Shown: positions 12,822-25,797 of the stretch, in pieces
Position numbering within the stretch: the stretch's first letter is position 1
Layout of the letters: each line of letters starts with the position of its first letter
DNA from: Auanema rhodensis
Lineage: Eukaryota > Nematoda > Chromadorea > Rhabditida > Rhabditidae
Assembly: GCA_964057225.1 (NCBI GenBank)
Contig: OZ059896.1
Span: forward strand, 18,224,501 to 18,288,500
DNA length: 64,000 nucleotides
Direction: 5' to 3'
The notes under the pieces: generated by a model
Told to the model about the DNA's origin: nothing
Databases searched by the model: none
Seen by the model: only the letters and a program-made list of their open reading frames with translations
Translations under genes and position numbers: made by a program

Positions 12822-14365
12822 GTTCACAAACTCCATTGCACACTGGCCGCAAAAACTCCCGAGGCTGCTAGTACGTCGTCAACGACTGGCTACCGAACTG
12901 ACGACGAAGACGACCACATGTCCGAATTATGTGACGAATTTGATGATCCATCGGTATATTATTTTTTTTTTTGAATTACTAACGTATAATTGAAAACAAA
13001 GAGTTCGACTAAAAATTATTTATAGAAAAGCTTTCTTTTAAATTCTGTCTGTTTATTTGTTTTATGTGCATGTAACAACATATACTATTGCTGCTTTATC
13101 CTTCCCTCTCTCTCTCTAACTTCACCTATCTATCTATCTTGATGAATAACAGCAAATGTTTAGAGCCAATTTATGAAAATAATCGATTCCTTAGCTATTT
13201 TTGGGTAACAGATTTCATTTAACTTTCTCTTGCCGCCGTCATGTTTCAGGCGCATTTAGCTTTTACTGACCTCTTCAGACTCTACTGAACTTTGGCATGT
13301 TTGCTAGTCTTCCGGACGATCCATCAGTCTCATATCTACACTTCCGTTCTATTGTGTTATTTTCACCAACAGTGTGACATCAGTTCCTTTGATTCCAGCC
13401 TAACTTGAAACTTGTTTACTCATTCTATGTCCTACTGAACATCGTCTGTCCTTCTGAAGTCGTATGACTACCTTGACGTCCCAATCTCTCCTAGCGTTCG
13501 TTTGAGTTTCGTTGTTATTCTTGTCATTGAATACCAGGAAGCTTAAAAGTTGCTTAGCCAGCTTTGTTCTCCTTCTTCTACATCCATTTCAATTATATTC
13601 TTTCATCCTGGCTCTGTATTTTTTAGCTCTGGTCATCTGTTCAACTATAAAACTGATGAAATCGCCCGGAGGGCGCATTTCGTGCCAGCTTTGAGACAGC
13701 TGAAAAACTTCAAGAAAAAAACTTTTTTTTGGCCGTTCAGGCATTAAAATCGTACTTGATAGATCTGTTTAGCTATCCAAGTTCTGAAAAACAGGAGCAA
13801 GAAAGGCAAAAAAAAAGTGTGTGAAGCACACGATAGGAAATAAAGAACTTGAGGAGAATAGGGAGAAAGATGATGAAGCTGAAGAAACCGATGAGATACT
13901 GGATATTACGGATGAAGCAGCGTAGTACATAGTTAATGACGTCATCTAGCGTCATCGACTATGCTTTCTCTCTAAGGACATTCAAAACATGCAAGTTGCA
14001 TTATGTGAGCAGATTGACGAAAGACAAGCGAGAACAAATGGAGGAAGACGCTTCGCATCTAAGTTGGCAAGTGAGGACGATGAAAAGAGCAAGCAATACA
14101 AAGAGTGGACGAATGCGAAAAGTGAGAGAGACGAAGAAGAGCTTAAGGACCACCAATGAAGTTTTACCATTTTTTAGCATTTCGAAAAAGGTTCTCCATA
14201 TTTACGAATTTGCTTCATCGAACCAATTGCTACACAACTAGATTCACAATTATTTTTCTTTTATCTTGCTTTACTTTCACCTGAAGAATAAAATACTTTG
14301 CTACTCACTTCTTCTCTTTCCCTTTCTCTCTCTCTTTCTCTCCCTCTCTATCTAGTCTACCTCTT

Positions 14366-14428
<63 letters not shown>

Positions 14429-14966
14429 TCTCCCTTTTCTTCTAAGCAAAACAGTTCTGTTTTTCCTTGGTTTATCGACCATAATGTATCCTTCCTACAC
14501 ACAAATAATACACAACAACACAAAACATGTTAGAAGTAGAACTCATGTCAGCATGTTCATTGCAATTCTTGTCCTTTGCCGTGTTTCTAAAAACAGATTC
14601 TCTTCTGATGCGGTTAAGGCTGGTAGGTTGTGTCGTGGATCCAACTTTCCTTAAACTGCATTTTCAATGATATGATTACAACCGTCTATCTTCGCAAAGT
14701 TTGTTTTCACTTTGTTCATCTGATACACCAATGTGGTTCTTCTATCCATATCCCTGATATTCCTCATCTAACTGGCTGTTTCATGAACAGCTTATGCTTC
14801 AATTCATCTGACTATACTTCGTCTTCTTCTTGTTCAGCAGCAACTACTACTCACTGTCACATTTTTCACCTATCTCTTGTATTCAAATTCAATTCTTATT
14901 TTTTCATTCAAATTTCTTAAAATCTAAAAAGAAAAGGAGAAAAGAGAAAAAGAAAGAGAGAGAGAG

Positions 14967-15006
<40 letters not shown>

Positions 15007-15868
15007 AGGCACTAATTTATCAAATATGTGTATATTCAAGTGTATTTTGACTTGATGAATTACACGATTCATTCTTTTAAACATCAGATTAAAATAAGCT
15101 TATCATTGCAATGATACACCTGCAACTTGAACCAACTTTTGATTATAATCCTGAAGCAAAAGACTGGAATTGATATCATGTTTTAAAGATAAAACTTACT
15201 AAAGTTGAGGAAAGGATATAATGAGCATCAGGTTCTTTTGAAAAACTAATAGAAATAGTGAGTGATAGTAAGAGATAAAGAAAGAGAAATAGAAAAAGAT
15301 AAAGAGGAAAAGATAGCGTTTTGCACGTTCAAACTTGAAATAAGATTATGGATGTAGTACCATGAGGTTACAGCTATCAGTTGGTAGGCGATATGTATGA
15401 AAACGAAAAAAAGATGAAAAGAAAGACGATGTCAGTTGTTTCGCTCATACTCTTTTTCATTGGCTTCATCACAAATCATTATTCATATATCTCTTGAAAA
15501 TGGCTTTAAAATCTGAACTTAGTGAGATGGGATGCAGTGAGAGAAAAAAGAAGAAGAAATCAGAAATAAAAAGACAAATAGGAAAATGAAATGAGGGGTA
15601 GAACACGGGGGGGGGGAATAATTACGAAATTTTAGACTTTTATCCTTTAAGTTATACTTTATGATGACAACTCAAGAAGATTTTGAAAGTGATAAGCTTT
15701 TTTACCTTGACAGATAACTTTCAACAAACGCAGTTGCCTGTTCATGAAAGTGATAAAAGATATTATTATAAATTCATAGAGTTAAGAGAATGAAAGAAAA
15801 AAACTAAAGATAAAGTAAGTTCAGTGATTTGGCTGAGAGGATTAGATTGAGAGGCAATGCTGTGACTA

Positions 15869-15921
<53 letters not shown>

Positions 15922-18095
15922 GTTACGAAAAGAGCAACAGAAGGTTTGTGTCATGTCTTCATTGACTCTCACTTCTTCACGTGTCTTGTTACTTCCAACA
16001 CACTTTGTCGATAGATCGCATGTTTTCGGTTGTGGGTGGAAGCTACCAGTTAGAATGAGCGACGAAAAATGCTACTATTACTCTGATTCTGATTGCCCAA
16101 CCTGCCAGCTTTAACTTAATATTCTATTCGTTTATGGTATTCGAACAAGGCGAACAGTTGAAACTTTAAGTTTCACCGTATTCTAGTTATAATATTCCGA
16201 ATATACTTTCTCTCTTTCCCTCTCAGCGTATCGAAGTCTTTATTTTGTCTTTTGCAACGATTTCTCGTCTTCAAACTCCCGGAAAAGGAAAAAAATTATT
16301 TTTTTCTGGTGTGCTCAGCTACTTCATAAGTTCTTTGTTGTATATTTTAAATGACTATTCTTCGTATTATTCTTTCATTTCTTCATATTCATTTTCAAAA
16401 AATTATGGAAAATGCAATTGTCTTTCTTATTCAGAATATACACTTCCTCACGGACGTCAGATTCATTAATCTTCAGACAACACCAATAGAGCTTTGAAAG
16501 ATGTTTCCCAAATTGGGATTGGCCACGAAATCAGCCCTCATAGTAGGTTTTCTTCGGCCTCTCCTGTCACATCCTACTTCACTTTCTACTTTTATACCAA
16601 CTAGCAACTATCCTCCTTTCAATCCCATCTTATCTCTGCTATTACTCAGCTGTACTTAAATTGCTTTTGAATTTTAGTAAAATAGACATAAAGAAGAGTA
16701 CAAATTACTAATTCTATCATAGATTTCATAACACTTACCACTCAAACTGTGTTTAATACATTTTTATTCAAAACTTTCCGTCGCATGATTCAAGGTAGGC
16801 GGAGCATGAAGTCTGTCCTCCTCAATAACTAATCTCAGCGTTTTGACCTCCTCTTTACTTCTTCATGTATTTCACTTGTCCAAACTTCTAATCTTCTGCT
16901 TTTTGCTCTCCGTCTCTCAAATGACTATATATGTATCTAGTAGTACCTACTTATAGTTAACTAGCCGTACTAGTCTCTCAATCATCAGCAGGACCATCAT
17001 TTCACTAGTTTATCTACTTCTCCTTTCTTCTTCATCTTCATCTCCTTCTACTTCTTGATTGTCGTCTACTTCTCACCGTTGAATCATCACTGCCGGCAAT
17101 ATTTCCAAATTTTTCCATTTTTATGCTGAAGCTTTAAACGCTTATCTTTCTACCAAATCTGACAATTTTAAGGCTCATAAATTCTATAGGCTATATTCTT
17201 TGAATTTCCTTTTTTTTCTTTTCAATCGTTTTGCGTCAAATTGTCTTTGAAGCATTTTTTTAAAGCATTTTTGCATAATTTTCGTATAAAATATCAGAGA
17301 ATGATCCATTTTCCAAAATTTTAAAGTTGAATAGAACTCCATTTCTAATGCATGCGATCCTAGCAAACTCTTTAGACCACCATCAGCTTGTCATCAAACA
17401 GTCGCTTCAACAAGAGTCTTTAAAGTTTTTTCTTCAAAATTTGAACAAAAAAAAACTGAGTGTTTTCATTTGAAATTCAAAGTTCTAATTTCATTTTGTT
17501 CTATGCTAACCTAAATACATGTTCATATACATATGTGCAATCATTATAACTATAAAGCTTGTTTGTTTGTAAATAATCCTATAATATTTCCAAATAACAA
17601 TAAAAATTATATTTTTTCTATATAAATAAATCTTTTTATCAACTTTTATTTTCAGAAAATGCAAATAAAACAAGGATATTTTCGACGAAAGTGGCGAAAA
17701 GCCAAGACCTCCCTGCTCAGTATGTGCATGACCAAATATAGGAAATGCTTAACGAAAATGAAAAAGTGCATACGAACTGACACTGAAGTTGACCATGATC
17801 GCAGAAAAAGTTCAGCTAAATTGCATCCCTTACCAGGTATGTGAAATGTTTTTAGAAAAAAAAAACATTTTTTTCGTCTTGGAAATCTTTTAGTAATGTT
17901 TCTTTCGTCTAATTTTATATTCATGCTTCTCTTAAAACTACATTAAACTTGTGCAATATTCTTACAAAGAAAAGAAAAACCTTTATTCTACAAGTTGCAT
18001 TGTTTCAAAAACTTAGCATGACAACAATTAATTTAAAAATGCTTATCATCATAGTATATGCGAACTTTCTTAGCGTTCTCTTCATTCATTCCTCT

Positions 18096-18174
<79 letters not shown>

Positions 18175-20792
18175 CAATTTCAATCTATTCGATTGTTAGC
18201 TAATTTGAGTTCCAATGTTTGGATGATGACAACTTTCCTTACGAAAAGTAAATTGTTCAAGATTTTTCACTTTGATGTCAAAGCATAACTTGATATGTTG
18301 AGGAACTTTTTTCTATTTTTCTAACTTCCATAGATCAATGACACCTTCTACACCAAAAAGTTTTATTGGCTTTTACGCGGTAAAGGCCTTAATCTCATAT
18401 TTCATGTGAAACGTAGCATTGACAACAAATGCTCATCACATTGACGTCAGCAAACCCAGCCAAGCTCAACTATAAGGTTGGGGGTTAGGAGGTGAACTAT
18501 CACAAGCACCATCCTTGTTCTATCTCCTCCCACCTGTAGTGTGAGGTAGTGATCTTATGCGCTATTTTTAAAACTTTTTCTCTCAATTTCTGAAAGAAAA
18601 AGAACAATGATTTCTATCTCTCAAACTTGTTCAATAGCGTTTGGTCCTGTATAGCGTCTTAGTTAAGAGATCAAGTTATGAAAGAGAAACAAAAACGAAT
18701 AGAAAGGAGGGATAATTGATAATTTGAAAAAATAAAATAGATTTCGATTATAAAACTTTAATCATTTCTTTTTGATTAATATTATGCTTAAAAGAATTTT
18801 AAATATTTGAATTACTTAGATGAAAGCAAGTACTTTGAATATACCAAAGATATTTTACTCAAAAATTTCTATTAGTTCATTTTAAACTGTAAAATCAATT
18901 CGCATGTGTTATAGATCGACCAATTCGTCGAGTTGCTTCAAAGTTAAAACGAAGACCAACTGATGAACTCAACAAACTCCGTCGGAAGGGAGAAGATTGG
19001 ACTGCTAACGACCTTTTCCGTTTTCAATACAGTGTGCCTGAGGCTGGAACGCCAGAAGAACGTCGTCAGCTCTGCTATGAATGGCTAGATAGATTACACG
19101 ATATATCAAAGAAATACTGCTATCTTGCTTGGTAGGATTCACGCCCCCAAAACAAATTACCGAATCGAATTGGAATTGTTTAGGTACGAAGCAGCTATAT
19201 ATGCTTGTTACTATCGTTTGGCACCCATATTAACGGACCCGGAAGAAAAGAAGTCTATTTGGAGAGATGCTCGTCAAGAATATGCCGAAATCTTTCTCAT
19301 GGGTCGCCGCATCTGGAGAAGGCCAATTCATCCTTCACGTCTTCGAGTATTTTACGACATGGCCATGCTTTGTGTTAGATTCGGTGAAGTAGAGGTAACA
19401 CATTTTTTGTTTCAACAAAGAAATTCGAATAAAATCTATTAAATAGCCTATGAACAACTGTCTTTACTAAATAGTTGGAATAGCTATTGTTGAAGTTAAG
19501 AATGACTGATCTAACTCAAATATATTACTTTTTTTTAAATTTTCAATATCAAGTAGATTAATGATTCTTAAAGCTTTTCCAAGAAATAAAATTTAAGGCA
19601 GTTGCTTGATCAAAACTCTTTTGTACTCAATAGATTTGAGATTTTAACTATTTAATCTAATGAAATACTTCCAGGGAGATAAGACTATCCCAATGTTCCG
19701 CAATCTTCTGGATGATGCAACAAACTTTGACTTCAAGGTGCTTAATGAGGTCGAATTCGCAAAGTCTATTGACAAGGTAAGATAAAGGTTAACCATCTTA
19801 AACTGAGATCATTTACAAATTAATCTTTTATTTTGTTTCAATATCCCATTTTTTTAATTATCCAAAACCCTTTTGTCTTTCTCTTTTCCTAAAATCTCTT
19901 TCTGATTCTCTCCATCTCTTTATCCGTCTCTCTCAATCTAACTATTTATCTCCCTAGCTTGTCTTTCTTGTCAGTTGGTCCGTCTTCAGCTGACATTACA
20001 ATAAATAAAATGTTCTTTACTGAAAACACTATTAGAAATCCATTTTTCATTCGTGAAAATGAATCATCTGATTTCTGCAAAATGGTTTTGATTGCAAAAG
20101 TTCGTTAATAACAATAGAGAACAGAAGACAGTGAGGTGAAGGTGATGAGGGAATTCTGAGGAAGTAGTAGTAACCTGAAAGTACAGAAATAAAATCCTAT
20201 TCATTCATTATGACTTTTGAAAATAACAATCTATGATCTTGATAATTAAAACATTTTTCAGGTCACAAGACTAGAAAATTTTGTGATTGATGAGTTCTAT
20301 CCACGTCGACGTTCTTCTGGATCTGTTAGAACAAGCTTCCGTTCTCGTCGGAATACTGACCGAAGTCCATCCAGACGTAGTCAAACAGATGATGATGTCT
20401 TTGTGGATGCCAAGTCGTCTATGTCATGCGCTGTCCCACCTCTAAAAGATGAATCCGATACTGATTTGGATTTGATAGATGAAAAGCTCCGCTGTATTCA
20501 TCTTTACAATGATGAGTTCTCAAAACAAGATTCATGTGACAAATACAGAAGCAGTCCTGACGTATCGTTATGGTCTGAATTAGATTCTATGAAATCAGCA
20601 TCTGAAGAGCCTTTAGTCGAAAAGCCAGTACATCGACAACGTAAAGGAGCTTCTATGTCACCTACAACAGAGCATAGACTCCTTAATATTCCCAAAATAG
20701 TTATAAATGCTCCAAGCCGAACAAACAGCATGCGACTCATATCTCCTCGTCTCAGTGTGAGATTCGAAGATGATGAGCCATTAATAAACTAA
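12822..20792 (+). CDS. 14-3-3-like protein with atypical N- and C-terminal extensions
   Basis: Six exons join in phase: 12822-12953, 17656-17836, 18915-19131, 19184-19394, 19675-19776, 20262-20792 (457 codons plus stop). The middle resembles 14-3-3 helices 5-9: ERRQLCYEWLDRLHDISKKY, then YYRLAPI where 14-3-3 has YYRYLAE, then RRPIHPSRLRVFYD where 14-3-3 has MQPTHPIRLGLALN, and a last helix with LENF where 14-3-3 has RDNL. Of the phosphopeptide-binding residues the YYR arginine and the last-helix Asn appear kept, but the adjacent Tyr is Leu, the helix-7 Asn is Asp, and I find no counterpart of the helix-3 Lys/Arg. The N-terminus is acidic, then very basic with cysteines (exon 2); the C-terminus is an Arg/Ser-rich then acidic, probably disordered tail. 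No ATG starts exon 1, so either an upstream exon is missing or translation starts at the Met near 12918. Fold call moderate, function unknown. Confidence 0.7.
14371..14424. repeat. TC microsatellite
   Basis: Uninterrupted TC repeat within a wider TC-rich stretch from about 14311 to 14440. Confidence 0.95.
14936..15004. repeat. GA microsatellite
   Basis: GA/GAAA repeat ending in a pure GA tract. It is the only long tract here with the purine strand on +. Confidence 0.95.
15871..15920. repeat. TC microsatellite
   Basis: TC repeat with one TTT interruption near its start. Confidence 0.95.
18098..18171. repeat. TC microsatellite in an intron
   Basis: Long pure TC repeat inside the second intron of the 14-3-3-like gene. 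Confidence 0.95.
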
Positions 20793-21149
20793 AATTTTAT
20801 CTTAATTCTTTCATTTTGTACATACCGTTTTCTTCAGTCTCATCAAAACTTTCGTATGGGTCCACGAATTTTCCTCAAGTTATCAATATTTTATTTTTTT
20901 TATTTTTTTTGAGAACTATGGTCACAACTGCCTGAATGAACATTTCGAGAAACAGATGAAGCAATAATCAATGCTATTCCTCGTCATATGTGCCTTATTC
21001 GTGGCCAATATCACTTTGTTTGTGCAATATTTGTTATATAGAGATATTATGAAATTCATTTCTGAGAAATATGACATTATAATAAATTTTTTATATTACA
21101 AATTTCTTGTTTTTGGATTTTATTAAAGCATACAGTACAGAACAATTTA
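20793..21149. other. Convergent 3' region
   Basis: Short spacer between two genes that end towards each other. It holds the 3' UTR of the 14-3-3-like gene (AATAAA at about 21080) and the 3' end of the minus-strand gene at 21150. No other feature seen. Confidence 0.6.
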
Positions 21150-23387
21150 TTATTTTAAGAATTTACGAACTTCAGCATTATAATTTACCAGCATTGTTTT
21201 CATCTCTGGAGATCTTGCTGAATCAATTAAATTCTTGATCATGTCACTAAACCATCCATATCCCAGAGATATCACCTTGGCGTGTGTGTATATACGATTT
21301 AAATCCTGAGCAAAATACATTTTCAGGAAAAAATGAAAAGAATTATACCTCGTGAACGTCAGGCACACTGTTCTTTTTGATCAATTTTGACAACTTAGTA
21401 GCAGTATCTCTAGATAAATATTCCCCATTTATCCAATTCGCGTGAGTTATTAAGCGAGATTTCGTAGCTGTACTCAATGGTTTTACCTGAATTTTAACCA
21501 TTCCTTCAACAATTCATCATTTAAATCTAACCTCAGGAGCACTAATAAAGTTCAAAAGATGTGACCAAGTTTCAGGATGAATCGAATCTGAAAGCAGCCC
21601 TAGAACTAGGTGACAATCTGATAACGGAATTTCTTCATTTGCTGAAAATATAAACTCTTATACGACCTAATATACGACTTCGCAAACCTAGAATACCATT
21701 TCCAACAGCAATGAGGAAGCAATATCTGGGAGGTTTCGATGTTCTCCGTATTTGACAAAACGCAACAGAACTCGTTTTTATTAATCCTTGCATGAGTAAT
21801 TCCATTAAAGATTTTGTATAAATCTGCATCTAAAACGAAAATCAACTACAAGAATATGAAGGCGAACAATCACACCTTTTTGGAGAATTGAGTCTCGTCA
21901 CCTGCACAGTCATTGTCAGTATAAGCTGAAAATGCAATATTAGAAGGAGTAATAAAGAAAATCTTAATTACCATTTTGCACAAGAAATAGCTCATCTGTT
22001 CCAACACCATTTATATATTTCTCACCCATATTTGCAGCAAGGAATCCAACTGTTTCAATCGTTTGTATATGAAATGGATTGGAATTTTGGGCCAATTTGC
22101 CTGATTTCTTCCAACGGTTCAAGAGCCGCCTCTTCTTATAAGTCCAGCTTGTAATTTTCCGCGGAACGCTTAGATTCTCCTTTTTAGGTTGCTGGGTAGG
22201 CTTTGGTAGAGTTTCCTCCTCAGATATTTCCTTTGAAGTTAATCTTGAAAGCTAGAAATCGGTAAAAATTGATTATCTAGAAAGAAGTTATGATGAACCT
22301 TAATTCTAATAGGAGCTTTAGAACCAAACTTCAAGGCTACACCTTTCATTGGAACACCTTTTCTATCTAGTATGAGATCAGTAAAGTAATACACGTAAGG
22401 AACTAAATGTTCGGGTTTTTTGCTAAAACGCTGATATTATGAATAAAACACTGAATCAAAGAGCATACCAAAGTGAGAAAGTACTGTTCATTGGTGAAGC
22501 TTCTACAATATTACGTATTTCTGCAAGCTTGCCTTTATTCTTCGACAAAACTAAGAAATGACATCGTACTCTACTCAAAATATTTTTCAAAGCAAGCTTA
22601 TTCTGGAACAATATATAATTAGAGCAAAACTTATGCTTTAGGTTTACCGGTTCATCTAAATTTATACCATTATCTATAATAAATACAATCCTATCATTTT
22701 TCTTTTCAGTTTGTCTCACAATTAAATCGAGAACACACTCAAAATTACAAGATGGAATATTGAGAATTTTTTGCTTCGCCAAACAAGTCAACCTAGAATC
22801 AGTTGGTTAAAGTTCTTAGAAAAATTGCACACCTTGTACTGAGCATTCTATAACTTGCAAAACTACCACCAAAAGAGCCTGATACTGGTCGTTCAGCTCT
22901 ATCAGTTAGTGTGGTCTAAACACAGGAAATATTTTTTTTTATTATTTATTTATCACCATTGCAAAGGCCATAGATTTTTCTTTACTTTTCGCATGTAATG
23001 TTGAGAAAAGATCGCAAAGAAATATGCATCCTAGGGAAAGTTTGGATAATGCTACAGCATTACTTGCAATATCTTAAAAAATGTTAGTTTCAAAAATTTT
23101 TCTCAATTTTCAAATACCGTGACGAGCTTCTGAAAACGGTGATCCTACAAATCTCCAAGCATTTTCACTTACTGTATCCAAGTAATCATGCCAATCAGAA
23201 GGACTATAAGTCATTTATATTTAAATACAGTAAAGCTTATGACTAACCATTGCCCCATAGAAGTTGCCGATGAAATAGCGAATAATATTCTTTCTTCACT
23301 ACCATTCGGAGGAGATGATTCTTTTATCTTTTCATCTCTAGGAGCTTCTACGATTGTTTCTTTTATTGCAGAAGTCTTTTTCCTCAT
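21150..23387 (-). CDS. Unrecognised protein, compact multi-exon gene
   Basis: I do not recognise this gene. About ten minus-strand exons are separated by introns of about 45 bases; examples are 21306-21348 and the GTTAGA...TTCAG intron at about 21488-21532. The start is the ATG at 23387 (MRKKTSAIKET) and the stop lies at 21150 after NYNAEVRKFLK. Visible features: a polar N-terminus; SPFSEARHDIASNAVALSKL; a hydrophobic strand followed by an acidic loop, DRIVFIIDNGINLDEP, which resembles the first strand of a von Willebrand A or Rossmann-type fold; EHLVPYVYYFTDLILDRKG; a basic stretch (WTYKKRRLLNRWKK); and a helical C-terminus. There is no signal peptide or membrane segment. A Treslin/Sld3-like role was considered but cannot be supported. 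It lies 650 bases downstream of another minus-strand gene. That it is a real gene is likely from consistent splicing and phase. Confidence 0.65.
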
Positions 23388-24036
23388 ATCTTTAATGAAT
23401 AAAATCAATCAATAAAACTAAAAACACTTGAGTAAATAGATAAGTTTTTTCCATTAATCAGGAGAAACTATACAGTATTTTCATTTGTATAGAAATAAGC
23501 GTAAGGTTATAACATATATTAAAACTTGAGTTTTTAAACGAATAAAGATTTTTATCCACACGCCCGGTCGAGATATTACGTGAGGATGATATTGCGCAGG
23601 AGGTTATATACATTTGAAACTATAAGACTTTCTGTTTTTTGGATCCATGAGAACTTAAGAGGAAATCGTCTAGCTTGGTTCAATTACTTAAAAGGCAAAA
23701 TACAAAAAAACATCATAACCAGTTATGTTCTTGTTTCTTTTTAAAATAAGAGAAATATATGTGACGCAGTTGACAGACGTAATTTACCAGATTAGTTTTG
23801 TGCAGATAAAGAAGAGATATAAGTAAATATTTATTTGCAATCTCAAGAACAAGTGAATGTAATTCCTGGGAATCTCGAAAGTAAGTAGAATATGGCCATA
23901 AAATTACAAGCATACACCAAATCTACAGTACCGATATTATTAACAATTATACTATTCCACAACATTATTGTACATACATATTTCATTTATAAAATAATAA
24001 ATAGCAATTGCAATAGAATATGAAAACTTATAACAA
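23388..24036. other. Spacer between two minus-strand genes
   Basis: AT-rich sequence holding the 5' flank of the gene ending at 21150 and the 3' flank of the gene ending at 24037. The same orientation could fit a polycistronic pair, but the gap is long and I see no spliced-leader-specific signal. Confidence 0.5.
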
Positions 24037-25797
24037 TTAATAGTATTTAGAACATTCTTTCATATAAGCCTCTACATTTTGACATGGTAACTGGGGATAA
24101 TAGTTTTCAATATATGCACATCTTTCTGAAATGAGAAAATATTTAGAAAAAATATTAGGATCACCCACCTAAAGCAAATTCCATTACGTCTGACATTGAG
24201 AATTGTTTTGCAAAATTAGCTATGTTTAAACAATGTAATCTACCTGGCTTCTCAATCTAAAGTTCAATAATGAATAAATTACTTAGAGACTATTTTAATA
24301 TTCACTTTATTTGGGGTTATAGTTTTGCGTTTGATTGGATGTACTCGGCTGGATTTATATGTTTGGGATTCAACTTGTTTTTCTATATCAGACAAGAATG
24401 TTTCTTCATCCATATCCTCTACAGTATTTTCGTCATCTTCGTCTTCAACCTGACCTAGTCGTTCCATTTCTTGTTCTATTTGTTTGTTCATGGGTTCACT
24501 AGGTTCAGAATGTCCTTCCTAAGAGTTTCCAAGCATATTTAAAAACTTAAAACTTATCAAACCGAAGACTTTTTCCTATCAACCAAAAAAGTTTTGATTG
24601 AATGAATTCGTCGTAGAACTGGTTCGTTATGAGATGAAGCTCTTTCCTTCTTTTCTAATTCGGCTTCTTCCTACAATGAATTGATGTGATTAATTATGTA
24701 ATAGATCCAAGTTGATTACCGAATCAGTTGGGATTGAGTCCATATGATCGAGAAATTCGTCTGTTGGAACTCTAGCTTTTGGAGGATTCTATAATTACAT
24801 TGATTTAACTGTTGATAAGGATGTTTTTTACCTTCAAGATCGCATCGCTTTGGCGTGGGCGAGGAACATCACTGGACAAATGATCCTAAGAAGAGATGTT
24901 TATTTTTATTTTTATTATTAATATGTAAAAATGAAAAAGTTGACTTACAAATTCACGTACAGCTTCGCTATCCAAATCGTTCTCAGTTGTTACAACTGGT
25001 TTAATTTTCTTAATTTTCTTTTTCAAAGAGTATTTATCTTTCTGAAATTGCAGAATGATTATTATATAACAAGCTCAAGGTTCGATGAATCAGATCAGTC
25101 AAAAACTTTCAAAAAATTACAATTTTCTAAAGATTTTGATTTTATGATACTTACTTCAAATTCTTCTCTTGTTTGAAATGCAAGTCTCTCATCAACCATA
25201 GGGACAGATTCGTGACCCTCATCTGGTTCTGAAGCTCTAAGAAACTCTTTATGTACAGAAGTAATACTCTGAATAATATTTAATTCTAATGGAATATATA
25301 TTTCTGTTTTACCTTTAAACTAACAGTCTTCTTCATATCGTTTGCACTGTCTATTGGCACTGGAACAGCTTGAGATTCATAAACAAGGGTGCTTCTTTCA
25401 TCCTGAACAAGTTTAGTGAATGGACTTTTTTATTTAAAGCTTATAAACCTCAGGTCCGTTAATGACATCCACTTGTCGTTCTGTATCTGCAGAAACTTTT
25501 CTAATGCTATTCGAAACTGTGTTAGGTGATTTAATTGGTTGAACAGGAGGAGCAGGAACAGTTGTGGTAGCAAGAGGAATATAGTTTGGAATCTTTAGTG
25601 CAGATGGATAATTAGTGTTCATAGCTCTCTGTAATGCGTCCTGGAAATGAATATAAGCTTCAAAGAAATTTAAAAATCCGAAAAACCTGAGTAAGTGTCA
25701 TAATTCCATTCATAGCATTATGATTGTAAAATGGGTTAATCATAGGTGGAAATGTATTCGCTTCATATCTAGCAGAATTTGCAAGAATTTGTGGCTT
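24037..25797 (-). CDS. Unrecognised acidic/basic low-complexity protein
   Basis: I do not recognise this gene. Minus-strand exons with short introns encode, in order: FPPMINPFYNHNAMNGIM, DALQRAMNTNYPSALKIPNY, a Pro/Val/Thr-rich linker, acidic and serine-rich stretches, a lysine block (KKKIKKIKPVV) that could be a nuclear signal, PPKARVPTDEFLDHMDSIPT, a Glu/Asp-rich segment (EDEDDENTVEDMDEET), a basic segment, and a C-terminal folded-looking helix pair ANFAKQFSMSDVMEFALERC then YIENYYPQLPCQNVEAYMK before the stop at 24037. The protein is mostly disordered apart from the end. The true start is uncertain: no ATG opens the first exon (acceptor at 25798); the first in-frame Met is at 25743. A nuclear location is only an inference. 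Confidence 0.55.

Larger units (their letters stand above)
12954..17655. other. 4.7 kb intron of the 14-3-3-like gene
   Basis: Pyrimidine-rich sequence with two TC tracts and one GA tract, a purine-rich patch at 13790-14160 and another at 15200-15850, and no exon I can support. Its ends are a GTATAT donor at 12954 and a TTTTCAG acceptor at 17655; reading phase is kept. Confidence 0.6.

Noticed and set aside
13936-14241. Open frame in a purine-rich patch (Lys/Arg/Glu-rich peptide)
   Set aside because: Composition follows the purine bias and it lies inside the 14-3-3-like gene's intron without splice signals in phase.
21150-23387. Treslin/Sld3 or Ku assignment for the minus-strand gene
   Set aside because: A von Willebrand-like strand is suggestive, but no family motif could be matched with confidence.
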